DNA of 5,989 nt from CAIVAT01 sp037131145. Its GTDB lineage: Bacteria > Bacteroidota > Bacteroidia > Bacteroidales > FEN-979. Below, in pieces: positions 4,955 through 5,989 of this stretch (position 1 is its first letter; each line of letters opens with the position of its first letter). The translations under genes and the position numbers were made by a program. The DNA lies in the NCBI GenBank assembly GCA_037131145.1, contig JBAXRP010000269.1:1-5989 (forward strand). The letters run 5' to 3'. Below the pieces are notes generated by a model, which worked only from the letters and a program-made list of their open reading frames with translations, made no database searches and was not told the origin of the DNA.

Positions 4955-5989
4955 TTATAGTTTTTCTATTATTTCAATTGATAATCCGGTTTTCTGCTGT
5001 ATTTCAAAATTTGACAAGCCACTATTTTTGAGTGTTTTTGCAAAATCAACTATTACTTTATCTTTTTCGTCCAAGGCTTTATCTTTTTCATCCAAGGCTT
5101 TATCATTCTTTCTTCTTAATTCGATTTCGATATCTAATTGTTCTTTTGTGGTATTTAATTGTTCTTTTGTGGCATCTAATTGTTCCATAAAGTAACTTAT
5201 TTTGTTGTCCCTGTCAATAAGGGCTTTCAAATATTCATCTTCTGCAAACATCTTTTCCTCTAAATTGGCGTTGTTGATATCTGCTGATTGCAAACGTTCC
5301 AACACATGGTCTAAAAAACCAGGGAAAAATTTCCGCATTAATCTAAGCCGATGTTCATTGTTTTTTACTTTCGACTTTTGGTCAAAAAGTTTTAGTAAAG
5401 TAAATAATTTCTCTTTGTATTCGTCGTATCTATAGTCTTCTTCATTTATTTTGTGTAAGTTTGGTAATTGAACAACCCAAATGTCATAGATTAAATTATC
5501 TATGAATTCGTTATGTTTTTGAAGTTGCCTGCATTTAAATATCCCTTCTTTAATCCTGCTGGTTTTAATCAGTAAATCGTTTATTTCATTTTCTATCCTG
5601 AAGTTCAGTATAAATATTGGGATTAATCGTATAGGCTTGTTTACGGTTTTTATTGCCTGCGTTTCGGGGTCGGTAATTTCTCGTTCCTGTTTATTCTGAA
5701 AATTCTTACTTATATACCGTTTAAAACGGAATATATCTTCAGGCTCGCTGGCTTTTTGCAATTCAATCATTATCAATTCTTCTGAACCGTCGGGCAATGC
5801 AACGGTTGCGGTAAAGTCCAGATGAAACAGGCTAATATCATCGTCGGTTTTTGGATCTTTTACTTTTGTATTGGCGTTTTTCTGCTTTTTTTCGGCATGG
5901 GTTATTGGCTCAAGTTTTATTTTTTTTATTTTCTCATTTATCAGTGTTGAAATCACAATCAAAGCGCTTTCAGGGTCTTCCATCAAATA
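4955..5989 (-). CDS. PD-(D/E)XK nuclease/transposase family protein (Rpn/PDDEXK_2 type), 5' end beyond window
   Basis: At least 343 residues, numbered here from the TTG at 5986. The frame stays open to the right edge (TAT TTG ATG), and the visible start (EDPESALIVISTLINEKI) matches the middle of the usual N-terminal helix region, so the true start is probably outside the window. The nuclease core has D57 in HLDFTATV, then E75-x-Q77 in MIELQKA and the following R-F-K-R-Y (87-91), as in Rpn recombination-promoting nucleases and PDDEXK_2 putative transposases. The catalytic acids appear intact. Residues about 269-317 form a coiled coil of consecutive heptads (QLDATKE, QLNTTKE, ..., ALDEKDK twice). 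The C-terminus, NSGLSNFEIQQKTGLSIEII, is the small helix-turn-helix-like motif common in this family. It converges on the membrane-protein gene with a 63-bp gap and no clear terminator. Sampled lines have 23-35% G+C against 43-52% in neighbours, suggesting acquisition. The family assignment is firm, the biological role is not. Confidence 0.88.
   Translation of the reverse strand, partial: YLMEDPESALIVISTLINEKIKKIKLEPITHAEKKQKNANTKVKDPKTDDDISLFHLDFTATVALPDGSEELIMIELQKASEPEDIFRFKRYISKNFQNKQEREITDPETQAIKTVNKPIRLIPIFILNFRIENEINDLLIKTSRIKEGIFKCRQLQKHNEFIDNLIYDIWVVQLPNLHKINEEDYRYDEYKEKLFTLLKLFDQKSKVKNNEHRLRLMRKFFPGFLDHVLERLQSADINNANLEEKMFAEDEYLKALIDRDNKISYFMEQLDATKEQLNTTKEQLDIEIELRRKNDKALDEKDKALDEKDKVIVDFAKTLKNSGLSNFEIQQKTGLSIEIIEKL
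5057..5104 (-). repeat. 21-bp tandem repeat in the nuclease coiled coil (DEKDKAL)
   Basis: Two near-identical 21-bp units (5057-5077 and 5078-5098, one difference: cgt versus cat) plus the first six bases of a third lie in frame within the nuclease gene. They encode the heptad KALDEKD twice. Because the unit equals one heptad, gain or loss of units would lengthen or shorten the coiled coil without shifting the frame. Confidence 0.9.
5134..5186 (-). repeat. Second 21-bp tandem repeat in the nuclease coiled coil (TKEQLD/N)
   Basis: Two 21-bp units (5134-5154 and 5155-5175) and an 11-bp partial third (5176-5186) share TAATTGTTC, and the two full units also share TTTTGTGG. They encode the heptads EQLDATK, EQLNTTK and EQLD of the same coiled coil. 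The repeat is independent in sequence from the DEKDKAL repeat but has the same unit length and heptad register. Confidence 0.88.

Noticed and set aside
5057..5186. CRISPR-like or regulatory tandem repeat
   Set aside because: The 21-bp units have no spacers, keep the reading frame and encode coiled-coil heptads, so they are coding repeats.
5202..5435. Plus-strand frame inside the nuclease gene
   Set aside because: It is antisense to the PD-(D/E)XK family gene, and its Ser/Phe/Leu-rich product is typical of antisense reading of AT-rich DNA.

Overview
The window looks like chromosomal DNA of a member of the Bacteroidota, most likely a free-living or environmental Bacteroidales-type organism. 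Four signs support this: start codons preceded by A-rich DNA rather than Shine-Dalgarno sequences; matches to the Bacteroidota promoter (-7 box TAnnTTTG, -33 box TTTG) in front of the tRNA gene and both divergent genes; a LytS-type kinase paired with a LytTR regulator; and an orphan carboxypeptidase-regulatory-like (CarbopepD_reg-like) domain of the kind that normally leads TonB-dependent receptors in this phylum. The assignment to phylum is firm, anything finer is a guess.

Layout. Positions 1-509 hold no intact gene, only a 55-codon start-less reading frame on the minus strand (14-181) that reads like the C-terminus of a decayed protein. A tRNA-Gly(CCC) gene with encoded CCA (510-585, minus) has its own -7 box and a strong intrinsic terminator. 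Next, on the minus strand, is a two-gene operon: a 4-TM LytS-type sensor histidine kinase (1400-2425) and a LytTR response regulator (675-1403), joined by an ATGA overlap. A 183-bp divergent intergenic region separates it from a plus-strand gene (2609-3913) for an exported protein with a CarbopepD_reg-like domain followed by what looks like a six-bladed beta-propeller. A 318-bp intergenic region carries an elaborate palindromic repeat made of about eight decamers around CCGCAGAG. Then come a small multipass membrane protein (4232-4891, plus) and, converging on it, a PD-(D/E)XK nuclease/transposase-family protein (Rpn/PDDEXK_2 type; 4955 to beyond the right edge, minus) whose N-terminus lies outside the window.

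How the parts may work together. The kinase and regulator form a complete phosphorelay. The exported propeller protein is transcribed divergently from it, and a dyad lies between the two promoters, so joint regulation is possible but unproven. The membrane protein and the nuclease show no functional link to the two-component system. The nuclease gene is clearly more AT-rich than its neighbours and carries two sets of 21-bp in-frame repeats, which fits a mobile, recently acquired gene.

I do not see a clearly new multi-gene system. The features most worth following are the decamer palindrome, the orphan receptor-domain/propeller protein beside the LytTR system, and the heptad-register repeats in the nuclease tail.
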